A DNA stretch of 61,021 bases from a virus: the IMG/VR virus record IMGVR_UViG_3300030060_003974, positions 1-61,021 of that record; one strand, written 5' to 3'. The notes beneath the pieces were generated by a model. The model had not been told where the DNA came from. It saw nothing but the letters and a program-made list of their open reading frames with translations, and searched no databases. Within the stretch, counting starts at the first letter, position 1; the number at the start of each line of letters is the position of its first letter. The position numbers were made by a program, and so were the translations under genes. This document shows positions 21,712 to 32,900 of this stretch, piece after piece.

Positions 21712-24147
21712 ATGAAAGAAGTAAAAATAAATATTAAGTCCGCTGTATTTCCAGATCAATTCGCATCCGATGCACAGAAAAAAACAGAAGAATTTGGATT
21801 ACAGGTAGGGCAAGCTATACAATACGAGTGGTTTAGAAAAGACGGTGGGAGCTGTAGGTTTTATGACCAATGGACTGCTTTTAATAGATTAAGATTATAC
21901 TCTAGAGGAGAGCAATCTATAGCAAAATACAAAAACGAATTAGCTGTAGATGGAGACTTAAGTTACTTAAATTTAGACTGGACTCCTATTTCTGTAATTC
22001 CTAAGTTTGTAGACATTGTTGTGAACGGAATGTCTGACAGGTTGTTTAAAGTAAAAGCGTATGCTCAAGACGCTATGTCTGCAGAAAAAAGAAACAAGTT
22101 TCAAAACATGATTGAAGGACAAATGATTGCTCGTCCTTTACTAAGTCAAATAACACAAGATTTTGGTGTGGATGTGTTTAGCGTACCTGAAGAAACATTA
22201 CCTGCTGATGATCAAGAGCTGGAGCTTTACATGAATTTGAAATACAAACCAGCTATTGAAATTGCTGAAGAAGAAGCGATAAATACTTTATTGGCTGAAA
22301 ATCATTACGAGGATTTGAGAAAAAGAGTTGACTTAGACTTAATGGTGTTAGGTGTAGGTATGACTAAACATCAGTTTTTATTAGGACAAGGGGTAACTCT
22401 GGATTATGTAGACCCAGCCAATGTAGTGTATAGCTACACAGAAGATCCTTATTTTAAAGATTGTTTTTATTGGGGGGAAATTAAAACTATTCCAATAACA
22501 GAGTTGGTAAAAATTGACCCAGATATCACCAACGAAGAAATGCAGGAAATTTCAAAATACAGTCAGTCGTGGTATGATTATTTTAATGTAGCGCAGATGT
22601 ATGAAAACAGTATGTTTGCAAAAGACACCTGTACCTTATTATATTTTAATTACAAAACCACAAACACTTTTGTATATAAAAAGAAAGAAATAAGTGAAGG
22701 GGTATATAAGACGGTAGAAAAAGACGATCAATTTAATCCACCTGAAGATATGATGTCTGAAGGAAAATTTGAAAAAGTAGAAAAGAAGATTGACGTATGG
22801 TATGAGGGTATTATGGTTATGGGAACTAACATAATATTAAAATGGGAAATGATGGAGAATATGGTTAGGCCAAATTCTGCAAATCAATACGCATTACCTA
22901 ATTATGTTGCTTGCGCTCCTAGAATGTATAAAGGAAATATAGAATCATTAGTAAGAAGAATGATTCCTTTTGCTGACTTGATACAAATGACTCATTTAAA
23001 AATTCAACAAGTAGTAGCAAGAGTTGTGCCAGATGGTGTGTTTATAGATGCGGATGGTCTTAATGAGGTTGATCTAGGAACAGGAAACGCTTATAATCCC
23101 GAAGATGCTTTAAGATTGTATTTTCAAACTGGTAGTGTTGTAGGAAGAAGTTACACGCAGGATGGTGAGTTTAATAACGCTAGAATTCCTATTTCTCAAT
23201 TAACATCAAATAGCGGTCAAAGTAAAATGCAAATGTTAATAGGAAACTATAATCATTATTTAGATATGATTAGACAAGTGACTGGCTTAAACGAAGCAAG
23301 AGATGGGTCTACTCCAGATCCTAATTCATTAGTTGGGGTTCAAAAATTAGCTGCACTAAATTCAAACACTGCTACTAGACATATATTACAATCTAGCTTA
23401 TATATTACTAAAACATTAGCCGAAGCTTTAGCTATTAGAACTGCAGATATTTTAGAGTATTCTGATTTTAAAGATGAGTTTGCTATGCAAATAGGAAAAT
23501 ATAATGTTGCAATTATAGAAGAAATTAAAAATTTATATCTACACGATTTTGGAATATTTATAGAGATGTCTCCAGATGAAGAAGAAAAAGCATTATTAGA
23601 ACAAAATATACAAATGGCGTTATCTCAAAAAGATATTAGCTTAGAAGACGCTATTGATATAAGAGAAATACATAATCTAAAAATGGCTAATCAATTGCTA
23701 AAAGTTAAAAGAAAAGCTAAACAAGAGGCTGAGCAACAACAACAAATGCAGCAACAACAAATGCAGGCTCAAATGCAAATGCAGCAACAACAGGCCGCAG
23801 CTCAGGCAGAAATGCAAAGAACTCAAATGGAGTTGGAAGGTAAAATGCAATTAAAGCAAGCTGAGATTAGTATGGAAATAGAAAAACAGAAAAATGAAGC
23901 TACATTAAAATCTCAATTAATGGCGGAAGAGTTTCAGTATAACATGCAAATTAGAGGAATGGAGCAATCACAAATAGATGCTCGTGAACAAAACAGAGAA
24001 AAAGCGAAAGATAAAAGGATTAATCAACAATCTACGAATCAATCAAAAATGATTGAACAAAGAAAAAGAAACACTCCTTCTATAAATTTTGAGTCTAACG
24101 AGGACAGTTTAGATGGATTTGATTTAGCTGAATTCGACCCACGATAG
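21712..24147 (+). CDS. Portal protein
   Basis: Protein of 811 residues, the size of podovirus portals, starting immediately after TerL. It has a wing/stem pattern, including VNGMSDRLFKVKAYAQD near residue 104 and a GLNEARDGSTPDPNSLVGVQKLAALNS segment (about 525-550) that I associate with portals. A Gln/Met-rich coiled-coil tail follows (about 670-700). It forms the dodecameric ring for DNA entry. The long Q-rich tail may be the barrel extending into the capsid. Confidence 0.9.
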   Translation: MKEVKINIKSAVFPDQFASDAQKKTEEFGLQVGQAIQYEWFRKDGGSCRFYDQWTAFNRLRLYSRGEQSIAKYKNELAVDGDLSYLNLDWTPISVIPKFVDIVVNGMSDRLFKVKAYAQDAMSAEKRNKFQNMIEGQMIARPLLSQITQDFGVDVFSVPEETLPADDQELELYMNLKYKPAIEIAEEEAINTLLAENHYEDLRKRVDLDLMVLGVGMTKHQFLLGQGVTLDYVDPANVVYSYTEDPYFKDCFYWGEIKTIPITELVKIDPDITNEEMQEISKYSQSWYDYFNVAQMYENSMFAKDTCTLLYFNYKTTNTFVYKKKEISEGVYKTVEKDDQFNPPEDMMSEGKFEKVEKKIDVWYEGIMVMGTNIILKWEMMENMVRPNSANQYALPNYVACAPRMYKGNIESLVRRMIPFADLIQMTHLKIQQVVARVVPDGVFIDADGLNEVDLGTGNAYNPEDALRLYFQTGSVVGRSYTQDGEFNNARIPISQLTSNSGQSKMQMLIGNYNHYLDMIRQVTGLNEARDGSTPDPNSLVGVQKLAALNSNTATRHILQSSLYITKTLAEALAIRTADILEYSDFKDEFAMQIGKYNVAIIEEIKNLYLHDFGIFIEMSPDEEEKALLEQNIQMALSQKDISLEDAIDIREIHNLKMANQLLKVKRKAKQEAEQQQQMQQQQMQAQMQMQQQQAAAQAEMQRTQMELEGKMQLKQAEISMEIEKQKNEATLKSQLMAEEFQYNMQIRGMEQSQIDAREQNREKAKDKRINQQSTNQSKMIEQRKRNTPSINFESNEDSLDGFDLAEFDPR

Positions 24148-24172
24148 CTTAAATTTATATTAAATTAAGTAT

Positions 24173-24180
24173 TAACTTTG
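24173..24180 (+). promoter_or_regulatory. -7 promoter box (TAACTTTG)
   Basis: Exact TAnnTTTG, 16 nt before the scaffold ATG at 24197. No -33 TTG. Confidence 0.58.
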
Positions 24181-24196
24181 TAAAAAATTAAATAAA

Positions 24197-25303
24197 ATGG
24201 AATTAAAAGTAAAAGAAGTAAAATTCGAAGAAGAAAAATCTGCTCAAGAAATTGAGGCACAATTATTAGATGATCACGCAAAAAAGCAAGAAGCTCAAGA
24301 AGTTACAGATGAGCCGAAAGCTGAAGAAAAAGAAAATGTTTCGACTGTAAAAGAAGAAACACCTGCTCCCGTGTCAGAGCTAAGTGACACAGATGTTCTT
24401 TCATATATTAAGAAGAGATATGATAAAGACATAAATTCAGTGGATGAATTGTTTGCTCAACAAAAAGAAAACGAGCCATTACCTGAAGATGTTGCAGCAT
24501 ATTTCAAATATAAAAAGGATACTGGACGTGGTATCGAAGACTTTTATAAATTACAAAAAGACTACGATAACATGGATGGTGACCAACTGTTAGCTGATTA
24601 TTATGGCGCTACCGAAGAAGGTTTAGACGCTATAGATATTCAAGATATGATGGAGGATAAATTTAATTTTGATGAAGAGTTAGATGATCCTAAAGATATT
24701 AAGAAAGTTAAATTAGCTAAAAAACGAGAACTTGCGAAAGCAAAGAAGTTTTTTAATGAACAGAAAGATAAATATAAAGCTCCTCTTGAGTCAAGTGGGG
24801 GTGGGTTATCTGATGAACAAGAAAAAAATCTTAATGCTTATAAAAGTTATATAGAGGAATCTAAATCAGTTGAAGAGGCAAATTCCAAAAGATATGACCA
24901 TTTCTTACAAAAAACAGAAACTGTTTTTAACGATGAGTTTAAAGGTTTTAAATTCGATATCGGAGAGAAATCAATATCTTTTAAGCCTGGTACAGCACAA
25001 GAATTAAAAAGCAAACAATCTGATGTAAACATCTTTTTAGAAAAGTTTATGAAAGATGGTTTGATAGCTGACGCAGAAGGATACCATAGGTCTCTTTCAA
25101 TAGCGATGAACCCAGACAAATTTGCAAAGTTTTTCTACGAGCAAGGAGTTGCCGCAACCGTAGATAATGTTGCTAAGAAATCTAAAAACATTAATATGGA
25201 TGTAAGACAAGCTCCAAAGACTTTATCGAAAGATGGGTTAAAAATTAGAGCGGTAGGAGATACTTCAACAGGTAAAGGACTCAAAATTAGAAGTATTAAA
25301 TAA
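24197..25303 (+). CDS. Putative scaffold/head assembly protein
   Basis: Protein of 368 residues between portal and major capsid. The first 60 residues are Glu/Lys-rich and disordered; long charged helices follow, and the C-terminus ends with a basic KGLKIRSIK. This acidic helical layout and the position fit a scaffolding protein that templates the procapsid and is then lost. No protease motif seen. Has its own promoter, consistent with high expression. Confidence 0.78.
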   Translation: MELKVKEVKFEEEKSAQEIEAQLLDDHAKKQEAQEVTDEPKAEEKENVSTVKEETPAPVSELSDTDVLSYIKKRYDKDINSVDELFAQQKENEPLPEDVAAYFKYKKDTGRGIEDFYKLQKDYDNMDGDQLLADYYGATEEGLDAIDIQDMMEDKFNFDEELDDPKDIKKVKLAKKRELAKAKKFFNEQKDKYKAPLESSGGGLSDEQEKNLNAYKSYIEESKSVEEANSKRYDHFLQKTETVFNDEFKGFKFDIGEKSISFKPGTAQELKSKQSDVNIFLEKFMKDGLIADAEGYHRSLSIAMNPDKFAKFFYEQGVAATVDNVAKKSKNINMDVRQAPKTLSKDGLKIRAVGDTSTGKGLKIRSIK

Positions 25304-25328
25304 ATTATTAAAATAAAAAAAAGTAATT

Positions 25329-26765
25329 ATGTCAGTATTATTAAACCCAAATTTTCAATTACAGCCCTCTGCACAGAGAACTGTGTTGCAATCTAACTAC
25401 ATAACAGACTTTAATTTCTTGAATCAGTATTTACCAGATACATATGAAAAAGAATTTGAGCGTTATGGAAATAGATCAGTAGCATCTTTCTTAAGACAAG
25501 TAGGAGCTGAAATGCCAACTAATTCAGATTTGATTAAGTGGGCAGAACAAGGTAGATTACACGTTAAATATACAAATGTAAACGCAGACAACTTAGCAGC
25601 ACAAGGTGCAGCAGCTGCTGACTTTACAGTTAACGATGTATTAAACCCTGCGACTAACGCAGCCGCAAACATTTCAGGACAAATCGCAATCAGAATTGGT
25701 CAAACAATTATGATTTCTGATAACACTCCTGGATCAACATTAAGTAACAAAGCAGTTGTAACAGCAGTAAACTATGCTACAGGAGTAGTAACAGTTGCAT
25801 TCTATGAGGCAGGTGGTCAGACAATGGCACAAAACTCTACTGTAACTATTTTTGTTTACGGTTCTGAATTTAAAAAAGGAACTGATACAATGGCTGAATC
25901 ATTAACTTCAGATGATTTCATTTTCCAAAATTCACCAATCATTATCAAAGACAAGTATAGAGTTGCTGGTTCTGATATGGCGCAAATTGGATGGATTGAA
26001 ATTTCAGGAGAAGATGGAGCAAACGGATACTTATGGTATCTAAAGTCAGAGCATGACACTAGACTGAGATTTGAAGATTACCTAGAAACAGCAATGGTGG
26101 AAGCAGTTCCAGCAGCAGTTGGTTCTGGTGCAATCGCAGCTGGTGGTGATGTCGGAGACAAAGGTTCTGATGGAATCTTCTATGTTGTTGAGCAAAGAGG
26201 TAATGTGTGGGGTGGAGGAAACCCTGTAACACTTGGCGGATTTGATTCAATGATTCAGAGATTAGACAAGCAAGGAGCTATTGAAGAAAATGTACTATTT
26301 GTAAATAGATCATTCTCATTTGATATAGATGATATGTTAGCAGCACAAAACTCTTACGGAGCTGGTGGTACTTCATACGGTCTATTTGACAATGATGCAG
26401 ATATGGCTTTAAATCTTGGATTTACAGGATTCAGAAGAGGTTATGACTTCTACAAGTCAGACTGGAAATATCTTAACGATGCAACTATGAGAGGTGATTT
26501 AGTTGGTGGAGCAGTTAATGGACTATTAGTTCCAGCTGGTTCAACTACTGTATATGACCAAATCTTAGGTAAAAACGCTAAGAGACCATTCTTACATGTA
26601 CGTTATAGAGCTTCTGAAACAGAAGACAGAAGATATAAAACTTGGATTACTGGTTCAGCTGGTGGTGCATCATCTTCTAACTTTGACAGAATGGATGTTA
26701 ACTTCCTTTCTGAAAGAGCTGTATGTACTTTAGGTGCAAACAACTTCTTCTTATTCAAGCAATAA
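25329..26765 (+). CDS. Major capsid protein
   Basis: Protein of 478 residues with even composition, following the scaffold gene and followed by a strong terminator. Features: DFNFLNQYLPDTYEKEFERYGNRSVASFLRQ in the N-arm, an inserted beta domain (about residues 80-180), and FVNRSFSFDIDDMLAAQNS with LSERAVCTLGANNFFLFKQ at the end. Probably an HK97-fold capsomer. The call is based on position, length and abundance signals; no family name is claimed. Confidence 0.85.
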   Translation: MSVLLNPNFQLQPSAQRTVLQSNYITDFNFLNQYLPDTYEKEFERYGNRSVASFLRQVGAEMPTNSDLIKWAEQGRLHVKYTNVNADNLAAQGAAAADFTVNDVLNPATNAAANISGQIAIRIGQTIMISDNTPGSTLSNKAVVTAVNYATGVVTVAFYEAGGQTMAQNSTVTIFVYGSEFKKGTDTMAESLTSDDFIFQNSPIIIKDKYRVAGSDMAQIGWIEISGEDGANGYLWYLKSEHDTRLRFEDYLETAMVEAVPAAVGSGAIAAGGDVGDKGSDGIFYVVEQRGNVWGGGNPVTLGGFDSMIQRLDKQGAIEENVLFVNRSFSFDIDDMLAAQNSYGAGGTSYGLFDNDADMALNLGFTGFRRGYDFYKSDWKYLNDATMRGDLVGGAVNGLLVPAGSTTVYDQILGKNAKRPFLHVRYRASETEDRRYKTWITGSAGGASSSNFDRMDVNFLSERAVCTLGANNFFLFKQ

Positions 26766-26778
26766 GATAAGCTAACCA

Positions 26779-26820
26779 AATATTAAGGGGGGTGTAATAC
26801 CCCCCTAATATTTATTTTAA
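26779..26820 (+). terminator. Strong rho-independent terminator after the capsid gene
   Basis: AATATTAaGGGGGGT (26779-26793) pairs with ACCCCCC-TAATATT (26799-26812) over a tight GTAAT loop and is followed by TTATTTTAA. It probably lets the capsid transcript end or attenuates downstream genes. Confidence 0.8.
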
Positions 26821-26842
26821 AATTTAATTAAATTATATTACA

Positions 26843-27592
26843 ATGAAAAAAACAAATAAATTTGTCGCTAAGACATACAAATTAAAAAGTCACGCTACAC
26901 CTCTTTCTTATATGTTAGCGTCACGAAATTCAACAAGATTTCCTTTATTACATTTTGATGAAGAACAAGGAATTAACAGGCCTTTGCGTTATGCAAGAAA
27001 TCAAAAATCTCCATTTGAAGATGAGCAAGATGGTAATGCTATATTAGAACCAATAGTTTTTGAAGATGGTTTTTTACATGTTCCAAAAGAAAACCAAATA
27101 CTACAAAAATTCTTGCATTATCATCCACAAAAGGATAAGGTGTTTACTGAAGTAGATAAAAATAAAGATGCAAGCGAACAAGTAGAATGGATGGATTTTG
27201 TTCTAGAAGCTCAAATTCAAGCAAGGGAATTATCAGTATCTAAATTAGCTAGTCTTGGTAGAGTTATGTTTGGACAAAAGGCTGACAAAATGACTACAGC
27301 TGAGTTAAAAAGAGACATGCTTGTATACGCTCAAAGTGACCCGCAAGATTTTTTAGATACTTTAAATGATCCTATGATTCAGGTTCAAGATGAAGTGGTT
27401 CAATTTGTAAGCGCAGGATTATTAAGAATTAACAATAATAAAGTTAATTTTAATTTACCAAGCAATAAGAAAAAATTAATGACAGTTCCTTTTGGCGAGG
27501 ATGCTCATTATATTTTAGCTTCTTATATGCAAAGTGATGATGGTTTAGAAATTTATAAGTTGTTAAAAAAACACCTCAAGAAAGCTGAGTAA
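26843..27592 (+). CDS. Hypothetical protein downstream of the capsid gene (249 aa)
   Basis: Protein of 249 residues, mostly helical, with a charged N-terminus and a KLASLGRVMFGQKADKMTTAELKRDMLVYAQSDPQDFLDTLND segment (about 130-175). Located between the capsid and the connectors, so a head-completion or neck role is likely. No homologous family recognised. Confidence 0.75.
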   Translation: MKKTNKFVAKTYKLKSHATPLSYMLASRNSTRFPLLHFDEEQGINRPLRYARNQKSPFEDEQDGNAILEPIVFEDGFLHVPKENQILQKFLHYHPQKDKVFTEVDKNKDASEQVEWMDFVLEAQIQARELSVSKLASLGRVMFGQKADKMTTAELKRDMLVYAQSDPQDFLDTLNDPMIQVQDEVVQFVSAGLLRINNNKVNFNLPSNKKKLMTVPFGEDAHYILASYMQSDDGLEIYKLLKKHLKKAE

Positions 27593-27599
27593 TATTTAG

Positions 27600-27607
27600 T
27601 ATCTTTA
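27600..27607 (+). promoter_or_regulatory. Near-consensus -7 box (TATCTTTA)
   Basis: One mismatch from TAnnTTTG, 38 nt before the ATG at 27646. Confidence 0.4.
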
Positions 27608-27645
27608 CAGCTAAAATAATTATTAACCCATTAAAATTTTTAACT

Positions 27646-27975
27646 ATGGTAAAATATCTAAAATTTAGAGTAAGTGACGCTGATTATTTAATTCCTATTC
27701 AAAATATGTTGGGAATTGAAGTAGGCGCTAACACTAAGGTAAACATTCTTTCAAGTGCAGTAGGTCACAGAGCTACTGGCGTGTCTGAAGTATTAGGATA
27801 CGAAATCACTGCTAGTACAGCAAGTGATGCGGCTAAGACTAAAGAGCAACTTAATAGCATCGTGGATGCTATGGAGCAAGCTCTAAGTACAAGCTGGCAA
27901 AGTCCGTATTTTGAATTGAAGCCTAAGTACCCTATAACAGGTGTCGCTCAAATCGAAGTAGAGTGGTCTGCATAA
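27646..27975 (+). CDS. Hypothetical virion protein (109 aa)
   Basis: Compact protein with a beta-rich start (VKYLKFRVSDADYLIPIQNML) and a helix (TKEQLNSIVDAMEQALS). Bracketed by a possible promoter and a strong terminator, so it may be made at high level, for example as a capsid decoration protein (inference). Confidence 0.72.
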   Translation: MVKYLKFRVSDADYLIPIQNMLGIEVGANTKVNILSSAVGHRATGVSEVLGYEITASTASDAAKTKEQLNSIVDAMEQALSTSWQSPYFELKPKYPITGVAQIEVEWSA

Positions 27976-27995
27976 GACAACTTAACTAAAAAGAG

Positions 27996-28029
27996 AAAGA
28001 GGCTTAAAAAATTAGGCCTCTTTTTTTTT
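27996..28029 (+). terminator. Rho-independent terminator
   Basis: AAAGAGGC (27996-28003) pairs with GCCTCTTT (28016-28023) and runs into nine T's. It ends the small decoration-like unit. Confidence 0.88.
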
Positions 28030-28032
28030 GCG

Positions 28033-28040
28033 TATATTTG
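28033..28040 (+). promoter_or_regulatory. -7 promoter box (TATATTTG)
   Basis: Exact TAnnTTTG immediately after the terminator, 18 nt before the ATG at 28059. It should drive the connector and tail operon. Confidence 0.65.
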
Positions 28041-28058
28041 TAAAAATAATTATACACT

Positions 28059-29036
28059 ATGCCAGCAAATATTAATGAGGTAAGAAACACTGTTTTAGCT
28101 ATTGCCAATAAAAATAATTATGGCTACATATCTCCACAAGATTTTAACTTGTATGCTAAACAAGCACAAATGGATATGTTCGAAGATTATTTTTATCAAT
28201 TTAATAATTGGAAAAATAAACAAAACGCCAGAATATCAGGTACTGGGTATGCTGATATAGTTAAAGGATTAGTTGAAGTAATAGATTCATTTTCTGTAGA
28301 AGCTTTTTTAGTTCAAACTTTAGCTAATACATATCAATTACCAGCTGATTATTATTTAATTAACAAGATTTTTTATTACCCTAAAGTGCTTTCTAGCGGA
28401 ACAAACACTACGGTAACAGCATTTAAATTAACAGACTCGGCTGCAAGTTTTTCAAATTTAACCTCACCATACACTCCGCCTATTTCAAGCTTAATAGTTA
28501 ACACAACTACTTTAGGTCAGGCGTTTGTAACAAATGTAGACAACCCATCTGTACTGTCTATTAGCGGAAACATTATGAATTTAAATGATAGTTATGTTAT
28601 TTATGATAACACAAAAATTACAGAAGTAGAGAGAGTTAGTCAAAATAAAATATTTTATTTAACTAGCTCCCCACTAACCGCTCCTTCTGCCCAGTTTCCA
28701 GCTTACGTTCTAGACGGAAACACTGTGACTGTATACCCTACAGTATTAGGGCCTAATGTGGGGAGCAACATATTTAGTCAATGGACTGCTTCTAGTATAA
28801 TGTGTCAGTATGTAAGATACCCTCTTACGCCACAGTGGACGTATGTAACATTAACTGGAGGTGAGCCTTTATTTGACAACACTTCAGCTAGTTTTCAGGA
28901 ATTTGAATTGCCTGACTCAGACGAGCCAGCGCTAATTGCTAGAATTTGTCAGTATGTAGGTATAGAAATTAGAGAAGCTGATGTATATAATTTTGGAGAA
29001 AAAGAATTAATAGAAGAAACACAAACAACAACATAA
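28059..29036 (+). CDS. Head-tail connector/structural protein (325 aa)
   Basis: Starts MPANINEVRNTVLAIANKNNYGYISPQDFNLYAKQAQMDMF, a helical start shared with connector proteins of podoviruses, followed by a beta-rich middle. Overlaps no gene but ends 1 nt before the next start. Its order after the capsid genes and before the tail proteins suggests a neck/adaptor role. Family name not claimed. Confidence 0.75.
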   Translation: MPANINEVRNTVLAIANKNNYGYISPQDFNLYAKQAQMDMFEDYFYQFNNWKNKQNARISGTGYADIVKGLVEVIDSFSVEAFLVQTLANTYQLPADYYLINKIFYYPKVLSSGTNTTVTAFKLTDSAASFSNLTSPYTPPISSLIVNTTTLGQAFVTNVDNPSVLSISGNIMNLNDSYVIYDNTKITEVERVSQNKIFYLTSSPLTAPSAQFPAYVLDGNTVTVYPTVLGPNVGSNIFSQWTASSIMCQYVRYPLTPQWTYVTLTGGEPLFDNTSASFQEFELPDSDEPALIARICQYVGIEIREADVYNFGEKELIEETQTTT

Positions 29037-29037
29037 C

Positions 29038-29961
29038 ATGGCATATATAAATGATTATCAATATTACGAGAACGGAGGAAATCTTCCTGCAGATGCTAAT
29101 TGGGGTTCGTATCAATATGTGTCGTTGGAAGAGGTCGTTAATAACTTCATGTTAATGTACACTGGTAACAATGAATTATTAAATAATGTTGAAAGATATC
29201 AGGTTTTGTTTTATGCAAAAAGAGGAATACAAGAGCTGAACTATGATGCTATGAAAGAGATTAAAATCTTAGAGTTAGATGTGTGTAATTCTTTAAGATT
29301 TGTTCTTCCTCAAGACTATGTAAACTGGGTTAGAATATCTATATATAAAAACCAGGTGTTACTACCTTTATCTGAAAACATACAAACACTTTGGAGTGGT
29401 GCGTATTTACAAGACAACAATTGTAACATTCTATTTGATCAAGACGGTAATGTGTTAAAACCACAGCATTCTTCTTTAGATATGGATAGAATAACTGGAA
29501 CGAAAAAAAGTATTTATCTTAATGAAGACAGTCCGTTCAATCAGCAACTAGGCTACAACGTAGATGGATACTGGTATTTTGATTATGCAATTGGAGCAAG
29601 GTTTGGATTAAATACAGAAACCGCTAATCAAAACCCAACATTTAGCATCGATAAAAAAGCTGGTGTTATCAATTTTAGCTCAGGGACATTAAATGAATTA
29701 GTTATTTTAGAATATGTATCAGATGGTATGGAGAGTGGTAATAATGCAAACATAGAAGTAAATAAACTTTTTGAAGATTATTTATATGCATATATTAGAT
29801 ATTCTCTGTTAAACGGAAGATTAGGAGTGCAAGAATACATAGTAAATAGAGCAAGAAAAGACAAGTCTTCTCTATTAAGAAATGCAAAAATAAGATTAAG
29901 TAATATACACCCTGGAAGACTCTTACAAAACTTAAGAGGTCAGGCTAAATGGATAAAGTAA
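29038..29961 (+). CDS. Tail adaptor/tubular-type protein (307 aa)
   Basis: Contains NNVERYQVLFYAKRGIQELNYDAMKEIKILELDVCNSLRFVLPQDYVNWVRISI, a pattern I associate with gp11/tail-tubular-A-like adaptors in podoviruses. The C-terminal NKLFEDYLYAYIRYSLLNGRLGVQEYIVNRARKDK helix is typical of an adaptor helix. It would join the portal to the tail. Confidence 0.75.
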   Translation: MAYINDYQYYENGGNLPADANWGSYQYVSLEEVVNNFMLMYTGNNELLNNVERYQVLFYAKRGIQELNYDAMKEIKILELDVCNSLRFVLPQDYVNWVRISIYKNQVLLPLSENIQTLWSGAYLQDNNCNILFDQDGNVLKPQHSSLDMDRITGTKKSIYLNEDSPFNQQLGYNVDGYWYFDYAIGARFGLNTETANQNPTFSIDKKAGVINFSSGTLNELVILEYVSDGMESGNNANIEVNKLFEDYLYAYIRYSLLNGRLGVQEYIVNRARKDKSSLLRNAKIRLSNIHPGRLLQNLRGQAKWIK

Positions 29962-29962
29962 T

Positions 29963-32900
29963 ATGGCTTTAATAAGCACAAATTTTGTACAAGGTAAGAT
30001 GAATAAGAGCGTTGATGAGCGCCTTATTCCTGAGGGTCAGTATATTGACGCTATGAATGTGCGTTTAGGGTCTACTGAAACCACTGAAATAGGTGCTGTA
30101 GAAAACTCTAGAGGTAATACTCAGCTAACTAATATTTCTGATTTAGGAGGTAACCCAAGATGTATTGGAGCTTATGATGATGGTATAAGCGAAACTATGT
30201 ATTGGTTTATTACATCTGACACAACAGATATGATTGTGTCTTACCATACCCCTACACAAGTAACTACTAAACATGTAGTTTCTGTAAGTGTATTAAATTT
30301 TAATTCTCAGTATTTAGTAACAGGTGTAAACTTAATAGAAGACTTGTTGTTTTTTACAGACGATTTTAACCCACCTAGAAAGATAAATATAAACAGGAAT
30401 TACCCTGAACCAAGTGGAAGTCCTTTAGTAGATAATATTACACCTGAAGATTTAAACGTAATACTAAAACCGCCAGGATACGAGCCTTTAGACAACTTAC
30501 CAGCGCCTGATGTTAGTTTATTAAATATTCCAGGAGAAGAAAATTATATTGAAGATAGGTTTGTATCTTTTGGTTACAGATATAGATATCAAGATAAAGA
30601 ATATAGCGCTACATCTTTATTTACAGTTCCTGCTTTTCAACCAGGCACTTTTAGTTTAGACCCTAATAATTATAATAACAGAGGAATGGTAAACAACTTT
30701 AACTCTGCTAATGTAACTTTTGATACAGGGCCTTCAAGAGTAATTGAAATTGATGTGTTATATAAACTAACTACCTCTACTACTATTTATGTAATAGAAA
30801 GATTTGTTAAAGAAGATTTAGGGTGGGGTGATAACACTAACCAAACAATTTTATTTACTAACAGTAAAATATATACAACTTTAGGATCAGACGAACTATT
30901 AAGATTGTATGATAATGTTCCACGTCTAGCAAAAGCACAAACCATTATGGCTAACCGTTTGGTGTACGGAAATAATGTGGACGGATATAATATAGCAAAT
31001 TCAGCTGGACAAACACTTTCTCAAAATTTTAACACTAGCTTAGTAAGCACTGAGCTTTCTTTAACTGAAGGCCCAAGCCCATCTTTTAACACATCCGTTT
31101 CTGGTAACGCCAACTCAATTGATTATGATATAAACCCAAACAGTCTAAACTTTACATATGCTAATAGTACAGTTACTTTTGACTTATCAGACTTTGTAGC
31201 TAATGTTCCAGCTGGCCTTCCAAATAAACTTTTAAAAGGAACTCAGCTTAACTTTAATTTTAATGTTGAAAGTTACACATGGCAATCAACCTCAACTGAT
31301 GTAACAGGAACTACAGTTACCACCTGTACAGCAGCGGGTGCGCCTATAGCAGACTGTTCTTGTTTTCCTACATGGAGCGGAACAGACTCTCCTTTTGATA
31401 TATCTTTTACTTTTAGATTAAACCAAGACTACACTTCTGTTTTTGATATGGTGAATAGTTCTGAGTTTCAAGCACAAGTAGGAACTCAGTTAAATCTTAA
31501 TATGACTGCAATCTCAGCGTGTGGAACTGCTAATCAAGGAACATCTATGGCTGATAACTTTAATTGTTCTGTGGCTATACCAACTGTATGTGCATATACA
31601 AAATTTAATAGTAGTATAAATTCTGCCGCCCAACAAGGTTTTAGGTTAACTACAACACCAGGAAGCAATCAGTTCTCATTGCAATTAATTGCAATGAATT
31701 CACGATTTGTAGATGGAGGAGGAATTACTCATAATGTGTATGAATACTTTAGGTTTGTAAACGCTAGTTTTTTCTATATTAGCGACCAAAACACTTCAAG
31801 CCTACATAGTAATAGAGATTATGAAACAGGTATTGTTTATCTTGATGATTACGGAAGAGCGTCTACAGTTTTAGTTTCTTTATTTAACACTGTATTTGTT
31901 CCACCAGCTCAGTCTATTGATAAAAATCAAATACAAGTAACTGTACCTGCTTTTGACCAGCCTCCATACTGGGCTAACTCATATAAATTTGTAGTAAAAC
32001 CAAGCTCGACAACTTACGAAACTATTTTTGTAAACTTCTTTTATGTTGACCCGCTTACTAATATTACTTATTTTAAATTAGAAGGTGATAATATAAATAA
32101 AGTAAGAACAGGACAAACCTTAATTGTAAAGAAAGATACTAACGGGCCGACAACACAAGAAATTAAAGTAACCGTATTAGATACGTCAGCTCAAGGAAGA
32201 AACTTTTTAAACTCCGACCCTACAACCCCTACACCAGCAACATTTGTTCAATTAGCTGGGTATTATATGCAGTTAAAAGCTATTAACTTTTCAGCTGCCG
32301 CACAAGATGGTGATGTAATAGAAACTTGGCCTACTAAAAGTGCAGGTCAAATACAAACAGGGGTTTTTCCTTGTTCAGGTGGTTATGATTGGATTGGTAC
32401 AAGATCAAGACAAAATATAGCGTCTGTTAATTACAATAGATGGATGTATAGACTGGCTCAGTTTGACGACTTGAATAACCCTGATTATAACAATATGAGT
32501 AATATTGATTTACCTGCAGGGTCAGTAGTGCAAATTAAAATTGAAAACAAAAGAAATGAAAGAGGAAGTAAGTGTGAAGGGTTGGAATATATATATGACA
32601 AACAATATGTTGTGTCGCAAGACTATGCTTCTTTTAGCGCTTGGTGGTTTGGTGACAACATCGCTATTGATACAGGAGATGTAATCGCTGGTAACTTAAC
32701 AAACACTTTTAATAATACTGCAACTATACCTCCTTGTAAATCTGACATCCCAGACCCTCCTGGATTTGGACAAACACAATATCATTTTATAAAAGACTCA
32801 AACGGTATTGAATATTTTGCAATTGCAGTTGCTATCCCAGCCTGTGCAGGATCTGTATTTGCAACCGTAAGAGACTCAATATCTTCAATGGAGCTTGTAG